Assembly: GCF_003947415.1 (NCBI RefSeq)
Contig: NZ_QHKL01000003.1
Coordinates: forward strand, 434,001 to 498,000
Origin: Amycolatopsis sp. WAC 01376
GTDB taxonomy: Bacteria; Actinomycetota; Actinomycetes; Mycobacteriales; Pseudonocardiaceae
Reading direction: 5' to 3'
Length of the DNA stretch: 64,000 nucleotides
The position numbers and the translations under genes are program-made. Positions within the stretch are counted from its first letter, which is position 1, and the number at the start of each line of letters is the position of its first letter. Of the stretch, positions 16,404-24,340 are shown in pieces. The notes under the pieces were generated by a model, which made no database searches, was not told the origin of the DNA, and was given only the letters and a program-made list of their open reading frames with translations.

Positions 16404-16768
16404 TTGCCCGCCTTGCAGTGCGCGCCCGTGAACGCGTCCAGCTTCTGCTTCGCTGCGGCGAGTTCGGGAAGCCGTCCGCCGCGGGTGTCGGCCCGCTTCT
16501 GGAGCCTGTCGGCGGTGTCGTTGTGACCCTTCTTGCGCTGGTTTTCGGCCCTGGCCTTGAGATTCGCCACGGAACCGCGGATCTCGGGGCCGCCGTTGAT
16601 GCGTTCGGTGAGCTTCGCGGTGCGCTGGGTGAGCTTGGGCAGCCATTCGGCGCACAGCTGCTGCGACTCTTCGGGGCTCAGAGTGATCGGGGCCTGCGCC
16701 GAGGCGGCGGGGGCGAGGGCGACGAGGCCGGCCGCGGTCAGGCAGACGGCGATGGTGTGTTTCAGCAT
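16400..16768 (-). CDS. Small secreted protein of unknown function (122 aa)
   Basis: It starts MLKHTIAVCLTAAGLVALAP and has a typical signal peptide likely cleaved after ASAQA (about residue 25). The mature part is about 97 residues, helical and charged, with two cysteines (QQLCAEW near the start, AHCKAGK at the end) that could form one disulfide. No domain is recognised. It is the first gene of a tight minus-strand run: secreted protein, lipoprotein, response regulator, kinase, LysR. The region 16769-16841 must hold promoters for this run and for the divergent hydrolase. Confidence 0.75.
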   Translation of the reverse strand: MLKHTIAVCLTAAGLVALAPAASAQAPITLSPEESQQLCAEWLPKLTQRTAKLTERINGGPEIRGSVANLKARAENQRKKGHNDTADRLQKRADTRGGRLPELAAAKQKLDAFTGAHCKAGK

Positions 16769-16841
16769 GCGAAGAGCGTCGCGCGGCCGGATACGAGAAT
16801 TGTGGGGACGATGTTCGGGTTTTGTAAGCGATACTCGGTCG

Positions 16842-18650
16842 ATGGGGCTCAAGAGTGTGACCGCCACCGTCGTGGCGATGCTGCTGCTCACCGCCGCACC
16901 CGCGATCGCGACGCCCGCGTTCGTCCTGCGTGACGGCGTCAGTGAGCCGGTGTTCTCCTACGAGAAGGCCATCCGGGAGACCGCCTGGGTGGAGACCGGC
17001 CAAGACCTCGACCGCGACGGCCAGGTCGACCGCGTCGCCGCCGACATCATCCGTCCGGCCGAACCGGCCGCGCGCGGGCACCGCGTTCCGGTGATCATGG
17101 ACGTCAGCCCGTACTTCGAAAAGATCGGCCGCGGCAACGAGCGCCAGCCGAAGACGTACCTGCCCGACGGCACGCCGTCGCAGTTCCCGCTCTTTTACGA
17201 CAACTACTTCGTCCCGCGCGGGTACGCGGTCGTGCTGGTCGACGTCGGGGGCACCAATCGCTCCTCCGGATGCTTCGACGACGTCGCGTCCGGCAACGGC
17301 GTCGTGAACTGGCTCAACGGGCGCGCGAACGCGTTCCGCACGCCGTTCGGGCCCGAGCTGGCCAGCGCGGGCTGGGCGAACGGGTCGGTCGGCGCGATCG
17401 GGAAGTCGCAGGACGGGGCGACGGCGATCGGGATGGCGGCGTCCGGGATCGAGGGCTTGAAGACCATCGTGCCGATCGCCGGGGTCAGTTCCTACTACGA
17501 GGTTCACAATTCCCACGGCGCCTACTTCGGCTGGGCGGGCGGCCCCGGCCTGTACAACGAACGCGCCGAGAAGCTGTGCCGCCCGTTCGAGGAGGACAAC
17601 GCGCGGCGCGCGGGAACCGACGGGAACTTCAACGAATACTGGCGCGGCCTCGACTACGTGGCGAAGACCGGCAAGGTACGCGCGAGCGTTTTCGCGTCGA
17701 TGGGTTTCCACGACCTCAACGTCAACCCGATCCAGTTCGGGCCCTGGTGGGAGGCGCTGAACTCTCACGGCGTGCCGCGCAAGGCGTGGCTGCACCAGGC
17801 GGCGCACGTCGACCCGTTCGACCTCGACCGGTCGCTGTTCGTGAAGACGCTGCACCGCTGGTTCGACCGGTGGCTGCTCGGCGTCCGCAACGGCGTCGAG
17901 ACCGAACCCGCCATCCGGATCGAGCACACGCCGGACCGCTGGACCGACGAACGCCGCTGGCCGCTCGCCACGAAGTCGCGCGAGTTGTGGCCTTCGGCGT
18001 CGGGCGGGCTGACGAGCCGCCCGGGAAGCGGTACGGCTTCGGTGACCGACGACCCGGCGCGCGGGGCGTCGAAGTGGGTCGAGAACCCGTCGCAAGCCAG
18101 CCCGGACCGTTTGGTCTTCACCGGTGAGCCGGTACGGACGGACACGCGGATCGCCGGGACCGCCACCGTGACGGTGACCGCCCGTTCCGACAAACCGAGC
18201 GCACGGCTCGGCGCGGTGCTGGTCGACTACGGTCCTGCGACCGTGCGGAACACGAAGTTCCCCGCGCTGGGCATCAAGAACTCGGAGACCCGCTCCTGCT
18301 GGGGCGCGGGTACCGCAGCGGACACCGGGTGCTTTCTCGACACCGTCGCGGATCTGACCACTGTGGATAAACGGATCGTGGCCACCGGCTGGGCCGACCT
18401 CGGCCATCACCGGTCACTGTGGCGGGGCGAACCGCTCGTACCGGGCAAGGCGTACACGATGACGTTCCGGCTGAGCAGCCTCGACCACGTCGTCCCGGCG
18501 GGGCATCGGCTCGCGCTCGTACTGGGCGGGACCGACGGGGACATGTTCGACCCGGCGCTGCCCGCGACCGGTGCCGAGGTGACCTTCGAGCTGGGCGGGA
18601 CTTCGCTGTCGGTGCCGGTCGTCGCCCGCGCCTCGCGCGGCGCACCATAA
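16842..18650 (+). CDS. Secreted CocE/NonD-family hydrolase (Xaa-Pro dipeptidyl-peptidase-like)
   Basis: A 602-residue secreted serine hydrolase of the S15/CocE family. The signal peptide occupies about residues 1-24 (ends AIATPA). An alpha/beta-hydrolase core follows, with the nucleophile elbow GAIGKSQDGA (Ser189) and a histidine in AAHVDPFDLD. The C-terminal jelly-roll domain characteristic of X-Pro dipeptidyl-peptidases and cocaine esterase spans roughly 400-600. The usual G-x-S-Y elbow is replaced by GKSQDG. ATG 16842 fits the signal peptide; the frame is open further upstream without coding character. It ends 9 nt before a co-oriented tetR gene. Confidence 0.85.
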   Translation: MGLKSVTATVVAMLLLTAAPAIATPAFVLRDGVSEPVFSYEKAIRETAWVETGQDLDRDGQVDRVAADIIRPAEPAARGHRVPVIMDVSPYFEKIGRGNERQPKTYLPDGTPSQFPLFYDNYFVPRGYAVVLVDVGGTNRSSGCFDDVASGNGVVNWLNGRANAFRTPFGPELASAGWANGSVGAIGKSQDGATAIGMAASGIEGLKTIVPIAGVSSYYEVHNSHGAYFGWAGGPGLYNERAEKLCRPFEEDNARRAGTDGNFNEYWRGLDYVAKTGKVRASVFASMGFHDLNVNPIQFGPWWEALNSHGVPRKAWLHQAAHVDPFDLDRSLFVKTLHRWFDRWLLGVRNGVETEPAIRIEHTPDRWTDERRWPLATKSRELWPSASGGLTSRPGSGTASVTDDPARGASKWVENPSQASPDRLVFTGEPVRTDTRIAGTATVTVTARSDKPSARLGAVLVDYGPATVRNTKFPALGIKNSETRSCWGAGTAADTGCFLDTVADLTTVDKRIVATGWADLGHHRSLWRGEPLVPGKAYTMTFRLSSLDHVVPAGHRLALVLGGTDGDMFDPALPATGAEVTFELGGTSLSVPVVARASRGAP

Positions 18651-18659
18651 AGTAGGCGC

Positions 18660-19283
18660 ATGGCCGCACCACGACGCACGCAGGAGGAACGCAGCGCCGC
18701 GATGCGCGTCAGGCTGCTCGACGCCACGATCGACTGCCTCGTCGAGTACGGCTACGCGGGCACCACGACCACCCGCGTCGCCGATCGCGCCGGGGTGACC
18801 CGCGGTGCGCAGGTGCATCACTTCCCGACCAAGACCGACCTCGTCACCTCCGCGATCCGGCATCTCGCGGCCAGGCGCACCGAGGTCGCGATGGCGGAGA
18901 TCGACCGGCTCAAGGCGTCGTCCGACCCGGTCGGCGACGCGTTGCAGCTGATGTGGGAGATGCATCAGGGGCCGGTGTTCTCGGCGACCGTGGAGCTGTG
19001 GGTGGCGTCGCGGACCGACGCGGAACTGCGCGCCCAGATGGCCGTGGTCGAGCCGATCGCGACCAGCAGCCTGGTCGAGTTCGGCAAGGCGCTGCTGCCG
19101 GACCACGCGGCGCATCCGGAGTTCCTGCACGCGGTGTACACGGCGATGGACGTCGTCCGCGGCATCCTCATCGCCAGCTGGGCGACCCGCGACCAGACCG
19201 AACTGGAAGCGCGGTGGGAGCGCGGCCGCCGTCATCTGATCCTGCTGTTCGAGGCGCTGATGCAGCCCGCTCCCTCTCACTAG
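18660..19283 (+). CDS. TetR-family regulator
   Basis: A 207-residue TetR protein. The HTH is TTTTRVADRAGVTRGAQVHH, followed by F-P-T-K-T-D-L. TAAAGT lies exactly 6 nt before ATG 18660, the pattern of a leaderless actinobacterial promoter, so the gene can be transcribed separately from the hydrolase that ends 9 nt upstream. No clear palindromic operator lies in the short gap. The ligand and targets are unknown. Confidence 0.88.
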   Translation: MAAPRRTQEERSAAMRVRLLDATIDCLVEYGYAGTTTTRVADRAGVTRGAQVHHFPTKTDLVTSAIRHLAARRTEVAMAEIDRLKASSDPVGDALQLMWEMHQGPVFSATVELWVASRTDAELRAQMAVVEPIATSSLVEFGKALLPDHAAHPEFLHAVYTAMDVVRGILIASWATRDQTELEARWERGRRHLILLFEALMQPAPSH

Positions 19284-19290
19284 GCGTGTT

Positions 19291-19307
19291 ACTCTCCCGG
19301 GGAGAGT
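19291..19307. promoter_or_regulatory. Inverted repeat upstream of hxlR-type gene
   Basis: ACTCTCC-CGG-GGAGAGT, perfect 7-bp arms with a 3-nt centre, lies 11 nt before the GTG start at 19319. It overlaps where the promoter and ribosome-binding region must be, so autorepression by the HxlR protein is the simplest reading. Confidence 0.55.
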
Positions 19308-19318
19308 GAGGAGGTCAC

Positions 19319-19681
19319 GTGCTCGGAAACCCGTACGACCCCGACTGCCCCACCCGCGCGCTGCTCGACCGCATCGGCGATCAGTGGACCGTGCTGATCG
19401 TCGGCGTGCTCGGTGACGGCCCGCTCCGGTACACCGAGATCGGCAAACGCGTACGCGGCATCTCGCAGAAGGTCCTCACCCAGACGCTGCGCAGCCTCGT
19501 CCGCGACGGCATCCTGACGCGCACCGCGTACCCGGAGATCCCTCCGCACGTCGAGTACGAGCTGACCGAGCTCGGGCGCAACCTCGCCGAACCGCTCGAC
19601 ATGCTCGACAAGTGGGCTCGCGTCCACATGGGCGAAGTGCTCGACGCGCGCAAGAGCTACGACGGTCAGCTCACCGCCTGA
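19319..19681 (+). CDS. HxlR-family winged-helix regulator
   Basis: A 120-residue MarR-like protein of the HxlR class. It begins with the characteristic cysteine region DPDCPTRALLDRIGDQWTVL, then has RYTEIGKRVRGISQKVLTQTL and the wing EIPPHVEYELTELGR. A single N-terminal cysteine is typical of family members that sense thiol-reactive or quinone-like compounds. The start is GTG 19319 with GAGTGAGGAGGTC upstream. Its 3' end overlaps the convergent tetR gene by 16 bp. No divergent partner gene exists, so it may only autoregulate or act at a distance. Confidence 0.88.
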   Translation: MLGNPYDPDCPTRALLDRIGDQWTVLIVGVLGDGPLRYTEIGKRVRGISQKVLTQTLRSLVRDGILTRTAYPEIPPHVEYELTELGRNLAEPLDMLDKWARVHMGEVLDARKSYDGQLTA

Positions 19682-20283
19682 CCGAACAGCCGGTCGAGGT
19701 AGTAGTCCACAGTGGACAGCGCCTCATCCGGGGTGCGGTGCTTCATCACGATGTTGGTGCCCTGCGAGTCGGCGAGCGCCCAGAGGATCGCGGACTCCTG
19801 CATCGGGTCGGCGGACTTGCCGACATCGCCCGCGTCCTGTCCCTGCCGGATCAGGAGGGCGAGCAGGTCGAACAACTGGGGGACGCCGTCGGTGAACGCG
19901 GCCGCGAAGGCGGGATCCGAGATCGCCCGGATGAAGAATGCGACGCCCATCAGCCAGTCACCGCGCCTGCGCTCGTCGAGCGGCAGGATCTCGGTCAAGA
20001 TCGCGCGGATGATGGCCTTCGGTGTCGACGGCAGTTCGCCGGCTTCCAGCTGGGCTTTGATACGCGCTTCGTACACGTGTGAGCGGCGTTCGACGGCGAA
20101 CAGCAGCATCTCGTCCTTGGTCTTGAAGTAGTGCTGTACCAAGCCCATCGACATGCCCGCTTCGGCGGCGACGTGCCGGAGGCTGACTCCCTCGAGGCCT
20201 CGTGTGGCCGTCAGCCGCGTCAGCGCCTCGGCGATCTCCGCCCGCCGCGCGGCGTGATCCACCTGCTTCGGCACCTTCACCAT
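19666..20283 (-). CDS. TetR-family repressor of the PH-domain operon
   Basis: A 205-residue TetR protein with HTH GVSLRHVAAEAGMSMGLVQH followed by Y-F-K-T-K-D-E-M. The HTH and C-terminal domain resemble TetR_C_6-type (BetI-like) repressors. ATG 20283 is chosen because GGAACGG precedes it and the operator palindromes begin just outside. Two strong palindromes with the core ATGCGATCGCAT (20298-20315 and 20335-20354) separate it from the divergent PH-domain genes, so it very probably represses both directions. Confidence 0.9.
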   Translation of the reverse strand: MVKVPKQVDHAARRAEIAEALTRLTATRGLEGVSLRHVAAEAGMSMGLVQHYFKTKDEMLLFAVERRSHVYEARIKAQLEAGELPSTPKAIIRAILTEILPLDERRRGDWLMGVAFFIRAISDPAFAAAFTDGVPQLFDLLALLIRQGQDAGDVGKSADPMQESAILWALADSQGTNIVMKHRTPDEALSTVDYYLDRLFGQAVS

Positions 20284-20297
20284 CCGTTCCGCTGTTT

Positions 20298-20315
20298 GCA
20301 ATGCGATCGCATTGC
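20298..20315. promoter_or_regulatory. TetR operator, site 1
   Basis: GCAATGCGATCGCATTGC is an 18-bp perfect palindrome 15 nt upstream of the tetR start. A related half-site (GGTCGCATGC) lies between it and site 2. Confidence 0.75.
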
Positions 20316-20334
20316 CACTACGGTCGCATGCTAT

Positions 20335-20354
20335 TACGATGCGATCGCATTGTA
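20335..20354. promoter_or_regulatory. TetR operator, site 2
   Basis: TACGATGCGATCGCATTGTA is a palindrome except for one mismatched pair and shares the 12-bp core with site 1. The centres are 38 bp apart. It lies 14 nt upstream of the PH-domain gene start at 20368. Confidence 0.75.
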
Positions 20355-20367
20355 AACGATCTCGGGG

Positions 20368-20880
20368 GTGAACTCGGTGGAAGCCGAACGGGGGAAGGTG
20401 CGGTTGAGGCCGCCGCGGAACGCGCTGGATCAGCGGGTCGTGGGCTGGTGGCGGCTGCAGGGAACGCTTTTCTGGGGTACGCCGGTGCTGGTACTGGTGG
20501 TGCTCGGGCTGCTCATCACGCCCGCGCGGTTCTGGCTGCTGACACCGGCGGCGGTGTTCGCGGTGCTGGGGCTGGTGTGGGTGATCGCGATGCCGCTGTG
20601 GTGGTTCAAGGTGCATCGCTGGGAAGTCACGGAGACGGCGGTGTACGCGCGCTCCGGGTTCTTCTGGCAGGAATGGCGGGTCGCGCCGATGTCGCGGATC
20701 CAGACCGTGGACACCCTGCGCGGGCCGTTGCAGCAGGTGTTCAAGCTCGCGACCGTCACGGTCACCACGGCCTCGGCGCGGGGCGCGGTCAAGATCCGCG
20801 GGCTCGACCACGAACTGGCCGCGAGCCTGGCGGAGCAGCTCACCGAAACGACGCAGGCGACGCCGGGGGACGCGACATGA
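20368..20880 (+). CDS. Bacterial PH-domain membrane protein (YdbS-like)
   Basis: A 170-residue protein with two adjacent membrane helices (about 30-50 and 56-76) followed by a bacterial PH (YdbS-like) domain. That domain has WEVTETAVYARSGFFWQEW and the SRIQTVDTLRGPLQQVF motif typical of the family. YdbS/YdbT-type pairs are envelope proteins; B. subtilis homologues affect resistance to bacteriocin-like peptides. The start GTG 20368 lies just outside operator site 2. It overlaps the next gene by 4 nt (ATGA), forming a two-gene operon repressed by the divergent TetR. Confidence 0.82.
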   Translation: MNSVEAERGKVRLRPPRNALDQRVVGWWRLQGTLFWGTPVLVLVVLGLLITPARFWLLTPAAVFAVLGLVWVIAMPLWWFKVHRWEVTETAVYARSGFFWQEWRVAPMSRIQTVDTLRGPLQQVFKLATVTVTTASARGAVKIRGLDHELAASLAEQLTETTQATPGDAT

Positions 20881-22382
20881 CCTCGGGCGAGTTCGAAGGC
20901 TGGAGCACCCTCGACAAACGCACGCTCGCCGTCACCGCGCTGATGATGACCGGCGTGGCCGTCGGTGCCGCGATCCCGACCACGCTCGCGATCGTGGGCG
21001 GCGGCGCGAGGCTCTGGGTCGCCCTCGCCTGGGTCGTCGCCGGCGGGGTGATCATCATCGGCGGCGGCGTACTGGCGGAGCTGTTCTACTGGAAAGGGGT
21101 GCGGTACCGGCTCACGCCGGACCGGCTGGAGACGGCGTTCACCCTGGTCTTCCGCTCGCGGAAATCCCTGCAGCGCGAACGGATCCGCAACGTCGACCTG
21201 ACGGCCAACCCGCTGCACCGCCTGTTCGGCGTCGCGGTGGTGACCATCGGCACCGGCTCGAACGAATCGGGCGGCCAGGGCCGGATCAAACTCAACCCCG
21301 TCTCGCGCGCCGAGGCCGAGCGACTGCGCGCGGACCTGCTGCGCCGTGCGGAAACCACGGAGACCGACGAGGACGCGCCGCTAGCCGAACTGGACCGGGG
21401 CTGGATCCGCTACGCGCCGATGTCGTTCCTGACCCCGACCCTGGGGCTCGCCGCGGGCGGTGGCCTCATGCAGATCTCCGAATGGGCTGGCCTGCAGAAA
21501 GGTCTGATCGACTGGGTGATCGGCCTGTTCCGCGGGATCCCGCTGGTGGCGGCGATCCTGATCCTGCTGGCGATCGCGATGGTCGTCGGCGTGGTCGGCG
21601 CGCTGGGCCTGTGGATCGAGATGTGGTGGAACTACCGGCTCGACCGCGAAGCCGGCGGCACCCTGCGGGTGCGCCGCGGGCTGTTCACCACCCGCTCGAT
21701 CTCGATCGAGGAACGCCGGATGCGCGGCATCGACCTCGTCGAGCCGCTCGGGAACCGGATCTCCGGCGCGGCGCGCGTCGACGCGATCGCCACGGGCATG
21801 CGGCAGAGCGACGACAAGGACAAGACCGACTACCACACGCTCCTGCCGGCCGCGCCCGTCGCGATCGCCAACCGGGTCGCCGCGACGGTGCTGCGTGAAC
21901 CCGTCTCGCCGACCGAAGCCGTCCGGCTCACCGGACATCCGCGCGCCGCGCGGGGACGGCTGCTGCGCTGGTGGATCGGTTCGGTGGTGGCCCTGCTGGC
22001 GATCTTCGCGATCCTCGGCCTCCTGCTGACCGACGTCCTGCTGGTGATCGGCGGCGCGCTCGGTGTCGTGCTGCTGCCGGTTTCGGTGCTGCTGGCGCTG
22101 GACGCCTACCGCAACCTCGGACACGGGATCACCGGGCGCTACCTCGTCGGACGGCACGGGACGGTGCGGCGGAGCACGTTCGCGCTGGAACGCGAAGGCG
22201 TGATCGGGTGGACGGTGAAACAGTCGATCTTCCAGCGGCGCAAGGGTTTGCTGACCGTCGTGGCGACCACGGCCGCCGGAGGCGGGGCGTACGCGGTGTA
22301 CGACGCCGGGGAGGACCAGGGGCTGCTGTTCGCCGAGGAGTCAGTGCCGGACCTGCTGACGCCTTTCCTGGAACGGGCCTGA
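20877..22382 (+). CDS. Bacterial PH-domain membrane protein, three-domain (YdbT-like)
   Basis: A 501-residue membrane protein with three helical-pair plus PH-domain repeats. The first PH segment is near YRLTPDRLETAFTLVFRSRK with RERIRNVDLTANPLHRLFG, the second near NYRLDREAGGTLRVRRGLFT with ERRMRGIDLVEPLGNR, and the third near GVIGWTVKQSIFQRRKGL. Membrane helices cluster around 20-65, 180-250 and 365-410. It is the partner of the preceding YdbS-like protein and translationally coupled to it. Downstream is a 55-bp hairpin (22397) that likely ends the transcript. Confidence 0.82.
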   Translation: MTSGEFEGWSTLDKRTLAVTALMMTGVAVGAAIPTTLAIVGGGARLWVALAWVVAGGVIIIGGGVLAELFYWKGVRYRLTPDRLETAFTLVFRSRKSLQRERIRNVDLTANPLHRLFGVAVVTIGTGSNESGGQGRIKLNPVSRAEAERLRADLLRRAETTETDEDAPLAELDRGWIRYAPMSFLTPTLGLAAGGGLMQISEWAGLQKGLIDWVIGLFRGIPLVAAILILLAIAMVVGVVGALGLWIEMWWNYRLDREAGGTLRVRRGLFTTRSISIEERRMRGIDLVEPLGNRISGAARVDAIATGMRQSDDKDKTDYHTLLPAAPVAIANRVAATVLREPVSPTEAVRLTGHPRAARGRLLRWWIGSVVALLAIFAILGLLLTDVLLVIGGALGVVLLPVSVLLALDAYRNLGHGITGRYLVGRHGTVRRSTFALEREGVIGWTVKQSIFQRRKGLLTVVATTAAGGGAYAVYDAGEDQGLLFAEESVPDLLTPFLERA

Positions 22383-22396
22383 CGGGGCTGTGCCAG

Positions 22397-22451
22397 GTCC
22401 GTGAGGGCCTCCTTCCCTACCCTCAAAGTAGGGAAGGAGGCCCTCACGGAC
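22397..22451. repeat. 55-bp hairpin element (family A), perfect arms
   Basis: Two perfect 24-nt arms starting GTCCGTGAGGGCCTCC surround a 7-nt loop CCTCAAA. It lies 15 nt after the PH-domain gene stop. It also falsely extends the next gene's open frame upstream. Confidence 0.9.
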
Positions 22452-22514
22452 TTCCCGCGCGGCAGGCCGGACACGTCGGCCGTCGCCGAAGCGTCCGCTC
22501 GCTACCGTCGTGCC

Positions 22515-23276
22515 ATGACCGCATTCGCCGCACTCCACGTCCCCGGAACCCCGCTGCTCCTGCCGAACGTCTGGGAGTTCGGCACGGCCGCCTTCCTGGC
22601 CGCGCAAGGCTTCCCGGCGCTCGGCACGACGAGCCTCGGGGTCTCGGCCGCCGAGGGCGAGCCGGACGGCGCACCGTCCTCCAAGGACGCCACCGTCCGG
22701 CTGGCGCGGCGGCTCGCCGAGCTGGACGTGCTGATCAGCGTCGACCTCGCGGACGGGTTCAGCGACGACCCGGGCGAGGTCGGGGCGCTGGCCGCGGAAC
22801 TCGCCGAAGCAGGTGTCGCGGGCATCAACCTCGAAGACGCCCTCGGCGACCCTGTGCGGCACGCGGCCAAGGTCGCGGCGGCGAAGGAGCACGCTCCGGA
22901 CCTCTTCGTCAACGCGCGGACGGACACGCATTGGCTGGGGGAGCCCGACATCGGCACCGCGATCGAACGCTGCCGGTCCTATGTGGACGCTGGAGCCGAC
23001 GGAGTGTTCGTGCCGGGGCTCGCCGAACCCGCGGACGTCGAGCGGTTGGTGAAGGCCGTCGCGAAACCGCTGAACCTGCTGTTCGTCCCCGGCAAGGTCA
23101 CCGTCGCGGGAGCGGCGGAACTCGGCGTCGCACGGATCAGCCTCGGATCGCTGCCGTACCGGATGGCGCTGGCCGCCACACTGCGCACGGTGACGGCCGT
23201 TCGCGACGGCGGCGAACTCCCGCTGACCCCGCCGTCCTACGGCGACGTCGCGGCCCTGCTCCCGGAATCTCATTAA
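22515..23276 (+). CDS. Isocitrate lyase/PEP mutase family protein
   Basis: A 253-residue TIM-barrel enzyme of the PEP mutase/isocitrate lyase superfamily. It has PLLLPNVWEFGTAAFLAAQG, the metal-binding region ISVDLADGFSDD, the INLEDALGD motif and NARTDTHW. The isocitrate-lyase KKCGH-type loop is absent, so lyase activity on 2-methylisocitrate, oxaloacetate or a phosphonate-related substrate is possible but unproven. ATG 22515 is chosen: TACCGT lies 6 nt upstream (leaderless pattern), and the longer open frame runs into the 22397 repeat. It is followed 10 nt later by an aminotransferase gene. Confidence 0.83.
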   Translation: MTAFAALHVPGTPLLLPNVWEFGTAAFLAAQGFPALGTTSLGVSAAEGEPDGAPSSKDATVRLARRLAELDVLISVDLADGFSDDPGEVGALAAELAEAGVAGINLEDALGDPVRHAAKVAAAKEHAPDLFVNARTDTHWLGEPDIGTAIERCRSYVDAGADGVFVPGLAEPADVERLVKAVAKPLNLLFVPGKVTVAGAAELGVARISLGSLPYRMALAATLRTVTAVRDGGELPLTPPSYGDVAALLPESH

Positions 23277-23286
23277 TCTCGGGGGC

Positions 23287-24306
23287 ATGCAGACCTTCGG
23301 AGCCGAATTCGCCGTCCCGCCCGGTTATCTGAACACGCCCAGTATCGGCATCCCGCCGTCGCACGCGGCCGACGCGGTGGCCGAGGCGGTCGAGCGGTGG
23401 CGGCGCGGCGAGGCCCGCCCGGCGGACTTCGACGAGCCCGTCGCGCGGACCCGGGCCGGGTTCGGCGCGCTGATCGGGGTCCCGGCGGAGCGGGTCGCGA
23501 TCGGGGCGTCGGTTTCGCAGCTGATCGCGAACGTGGCGGCCGGACTGCCCGACGGCGCCAGTGTGCTGGTCGCCGGGAACGACTTCACGAGCGTCACCTT
23601 CCCGTTCGCGGCCCAGGCGCACCGCGGGGTGAAAGTCACCGAGGTCCCGTTGACCGAGCTGACCGAACGCGTCGAGGGGCACGACCTCGTCGCGGTCAGC
23701 GTCGTCCAGTCGGCGGACGGCGCCCGGATCGACCTCGGCGCGCTCCGCGCCGCGGCCGAGGCGGCGGGTGCGGCGGTCCTGCTCGACGCCACCCAGGCCG
23801 CCGGCTGGCAGCCGCTCGACCTCGGCTGGGCCGACTGGGTGGTCGCCGCGGGGTACAAATGGCTGCTCGCGCCGCGCGGGGCGGCGTGGCTGGCCGCGCA
23901 TCCGCGGGTGCTGGAGCGGGCCGTGCCGGTCGCCGCGAACTGGTACGCGGGGGAGGACCGCTGGCAGACCGTCTACGGCCTCCCGCTGCGGCTCGCGGAG
24001 GGCACCCGGTCGCTCGACCTGTCCCCGGCCTGGCTCTCGTTCGTCGGCGCCGCCGTCTCGCTGGACTACCTCGGCTCCCTGGACCTCGAAGCCGTCCGCG
24101 CGCACTGTGCAGGCCTCGCCGACTCGCTCCTCGAAGCGCTCGGCTCACCCGGTCAGGGGAGCGCGATCGTCTCGCTCGACGCCGACGCCGCCCGGGTGAA
24201 GGAAGCCGGCATCGTGGCCGGTACCCGGGCCGGAAGGCAGCGATTCGGGTTCCATCTCTACAACACGGCTGACGACGTCGAACGGGTGATAAGCACGTTC
24301 AGGTGA
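23287..24306 (+). CDS. Class V aminotransferase (PLP, cysteine desulfurase/kynureninase fold)
   Basis: A 339-residue PLP enzyme. The phosphate-binding region is GASVSQLIANVAAGL, the cofactor aspartate lies in AVLLDATQAAGWQPLDL and the PLP lysine in VVAAGYKWLLAPRG (near residue 191). The length and lack of a sulfur-accepting cysteine loop argue against a housekeeping IscS. It resembles the generic class V enzymes annotated as aminotransferase or selenocysteine-lyase-like. TAATCT upstream of ATG 23287 suggests it can have its own leaderless start, although it is only 10 nt from the preceding gene. Confidence 0.82.
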   Translation: MQTFGAEFAVPPGYLNTPSIGIPPSHAADAVAEAVERWRRGEARPADFDEPVARTRAGFGALIGVPAERVAIGASVSQLIANVAAGLPDGASVLVAGNDFTSVTFPFAAQAHRGVKVTEVPLTELTERVEGHDLVAVSVVQSADGARIDLGALRAAAEAAGAAVLLDATQAAGWQPLDLGWADWVVAAGYKWLLAPRGAAWLAAHPRVLERAVPVAANWYAGEDRWQTVYGLPLRLAEGTRSLDLSPAWLSFVGAAVSLDYLGSLDLEAVRAHCAGLADSLLEALGSPGQGSAIVSLDADAARVKEAGIVAGTRAGRQRFGFHLYNTADDVERVISTFR

Positions 24307-24340
24307 ACCGCCGGAGCGGCGTGAACTACCGTATGTTCCC

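Noticed and set aside
22401..22514. Upstream extension of the PEP-mutase-family gene
   Set aside because: The added codons translate the 55-bp hairpin element; ATG 22515 has a leaderless promoter signal and begins at the family N-terminus.
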